Assembly: GCF_042679085.1 (NCBI RefSeq)
Contig: NZ_JBHTLQ010000016.1
Location: 1 to 64,000, forward strand
Direction: 5' to 3'
DNA length: 64,000 nt
From: Phenylobacterium conjunctum
GTDB lineage: Bacteria > Pseudomonadota > Alphaproteobacteria > Caulobacterales > Caulobacteraceae
The position numbers and the translations under genes were made by a program. Positions 63,084-64,000 of this stretch are shown here, piece by piece. Each line of letters begins with the position of its first letter. Positions within the stretch are counted from its first letter, which is position 1. The notes under the pieces were generated by a model. The model made no database searches and was not told where the DNA came from. It worked only from the letters and a program-made list of their open reading frames with translations.

Positions 63084-64000
63084 ATGCCCATTCCGTTCAT
63101 CGACCTTCAGGCCCAGCGCGCCCGTCTCGGACAGCCGCTGGAGGACGCTATCCTCAAGGTCGTGCGTTCCGGCGCCTACATCATGGGCCCGGAGATCGCC
63201 CAGTTCGAAAAGGCGCTGGGGGAGTTCGGCCAGGCGCCGTTCGTGCTGTCCTGCGGCTCGGGCACCGAGGCGCTGCAGCTGCCGCTGATGGCGTGGGGCG
63301 TGGGGCCGGGGGATGCGGTGTTCTGCCCGTCCTTCACCTTCGCGGCCACGGCCGAGGTTATGCCGCTGGTCGGCGCCTCGCCGGTGTTCGTCGACATCCT
63401 GGAAGACACCTACAACCTCGACCCCGCCAAGCTGGACGCGGCCATCGAGGCGGTGAAGGCCGAGGGCAAGCTGGTCCCCAAGGCGATCATCGCCGTCGAC
63501 CTGTTCGGCCAGCCGGCCGCCTATCCGGCCATTTCGCTGGTGGCCAAGAAGCACGGCCTGAAGCTGATCGCCGATAGCGCCCAAGGCTTCGGCTGCACGC
63601 TCAACGGCCATCACCCGATCCACTGGGCCGATGTGGCCACCACCAGCTTCTTCCCGGCCAAGCCGCTGGGCTGCTACGGCGACGGCGGGGCGGTCCTGTC
63701 CAAGGACGCGGCCTTCCACGACCTCTTGGTGAGCTTGCGGGTGCACGGCCAGGCGGTGAAGGGCGACCTGGAGGGCCGGACCTTCGAGCACGACCCGCGC
63801 TATCTGAACATGCGCGTGGGCATGAACAGCCGGATGGACACGATCCAGGCCGCGGTGCTGTTGCAGAAGCTGACCATCTTCGCCGACGAGATCGAGGCCC
63901 GGAACCGGGTGGCCGCGCGCTATGCGGCGGGGCTGTCGGACGTGGTGCGCACGCCCACCGTCATCGAGGGCGGGGTCTCGGTCTGGGCCCAGTACACCAT
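63084..64000 (+). CDS. DegT/DnrJ/EryC1 family sugar aminotransferase (3' end outside window)
   Basis: The visible 305 residues form a PLP-dependent aminotransferase of nucleotide-sugar pathways. FIDLQAQRARL, GAYIMGPEIAQFEKAL, SCGSGTEALQLPLMAWG, CPSFTFAATAEV, IADSAQGFGCTLNG and the PLP lysine in SFFPAKPLGCYGDGGA are all family features. It should make an amino sugar for the envelope polysaccharide or flagellin glycosylation. ATG 63084 opens directly into the conserved IDL motif, so the start is secure although the ribosome site is weak. The gene continues past the window edge. Confidence 0.93.
   Translation, partial: MPIPFIDLQAQRARLGQPLEDAILKVVRSGAYIMGPEIAQFEKALGEFGQAPFVLSCGSGTEALQLPLMAWGVGPGDAVFCPSFTFAATAEVMPLVGASPVFVDILEDTYNLDPAKLDAAIEAVKAEGKLVPKAIIAVDLFGQPAAYPAISLVAKKHGLKLIADSAQGFGCTLNGHHPIHWADVATTSFFPAKPLGCYGDGGAVLSKDAAFHDLLVSLRVHGQAVKGDLEGRTFEHDPRYLNMRVGMNSRMDTIQAAVLLQKLTIFADEIEARNRVAARYAAGLSDVVRTPTVIEGGVSVWAQYT

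Overview
The window is GC-rich chromosomal DNA from an alphaproteobacterium, most likely a member of the Caulobacteraceae such as Phenylobacterium or a relative of Caulobacter. The main evidence is the first 6 kb. It carries the tail of a chemotaxis operon in the Caulobacter order cheA-cheW-cheR-cheB-cheY-cheD-cheU-cheYIII(cleA)-cheE, with nearly every junction overlapping by 1 to 4 bases. TonB receptors, CFA-type lipid genes and a CoxE/MoxR pair fit the same group. The genus is inference. No tRNA, rRNA, CRISPR array or complete insertion sequence was seen.

Layout. 0-6 kb: chemotaxis operon (cheA cut by the window edge). 6-7.2 kb: an inverted paralogous copy of the cheYIII-cheE pair behind a shared terminator. 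7.4-9 kb: thiolase plus DUF35 Zn-ribbon partner. 9.1-13.7 kb: hisC-like aminotransferase, DUF883 protein, ArsR regulator with a MgtC/DUF4010 membrane protein, and NIPSNAP and ABM dimeric barrels. 13.3-21.6 kb: a catabolic-looking region with a P450, an LvaAB-like kinase pair, a DUF7064-like protein, a TetR regulator, an alpha/beta hydrolase and a TonB receptor; the last two share an operator-like sequence. 21.6-26.1 kb: globin, DUF3034, cupredoxin and an EAL protein. 26.1-29.3 kb: a membrane-tethered XRE regulator behind an 11-bp phased repeat array, then a MoxR/VWA pair. 29.3-37.1 kb: chemoreceptor, porin, isoquinoline-oxidoreductase-type molybdenum hydroxylase and citrate transporter. 37.4-39.5 kb: LemA/TPM operon. 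39.6-44.4 kb: PPK2, M28 peptidase, and an HCCA isomerase/SDR operon under a divergent HxlR regulator. 44.4-48.1 kb: heterodimeric ABC exporter. 48.2-51.9 kb: lipid-modification cluster (FAD oxidoreductase, DUF1365, CFA-like methyltransferase, DUF2177). 52.1-57.9 kb: acyl-CoA synthetase, XRE/membrane regulatory pair, amidohydrolase, phospholipase C.

58-63 kb is different. Base composition is visibly less GC-rich, codon choice changes, and three genes lie together that look like a defence island: a GHKL ATPase fused to a PD-(D/E)xK nuclease, a HEPN-type partner with an Rx4H motif, and a convergent T5orf172 (GIY-YIG) protein. I cannot match this combination to a named system from memory. It is the best candidate here for an undescribed system. 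Core genes resume at 63.1 kb with a DegT-family sugar aminotransferase that runs off the end.

How the genes work together. The chemotaxis genes form one signalling pathway with Cle-type, probably c-di-GMP-responsive, outputs, and the EAL phosphodiesterase at 23.8-26.1 kb could affect the same messenger. The P450, kinase, thiolase, CoA-ligase, hydrolase and TonB genes point to uptake and oxidation of hydrophobic or aromatic compounds. Several regulators sit beside clear repeated or palindromic sites, which makes their likely targets readable from the sequence.
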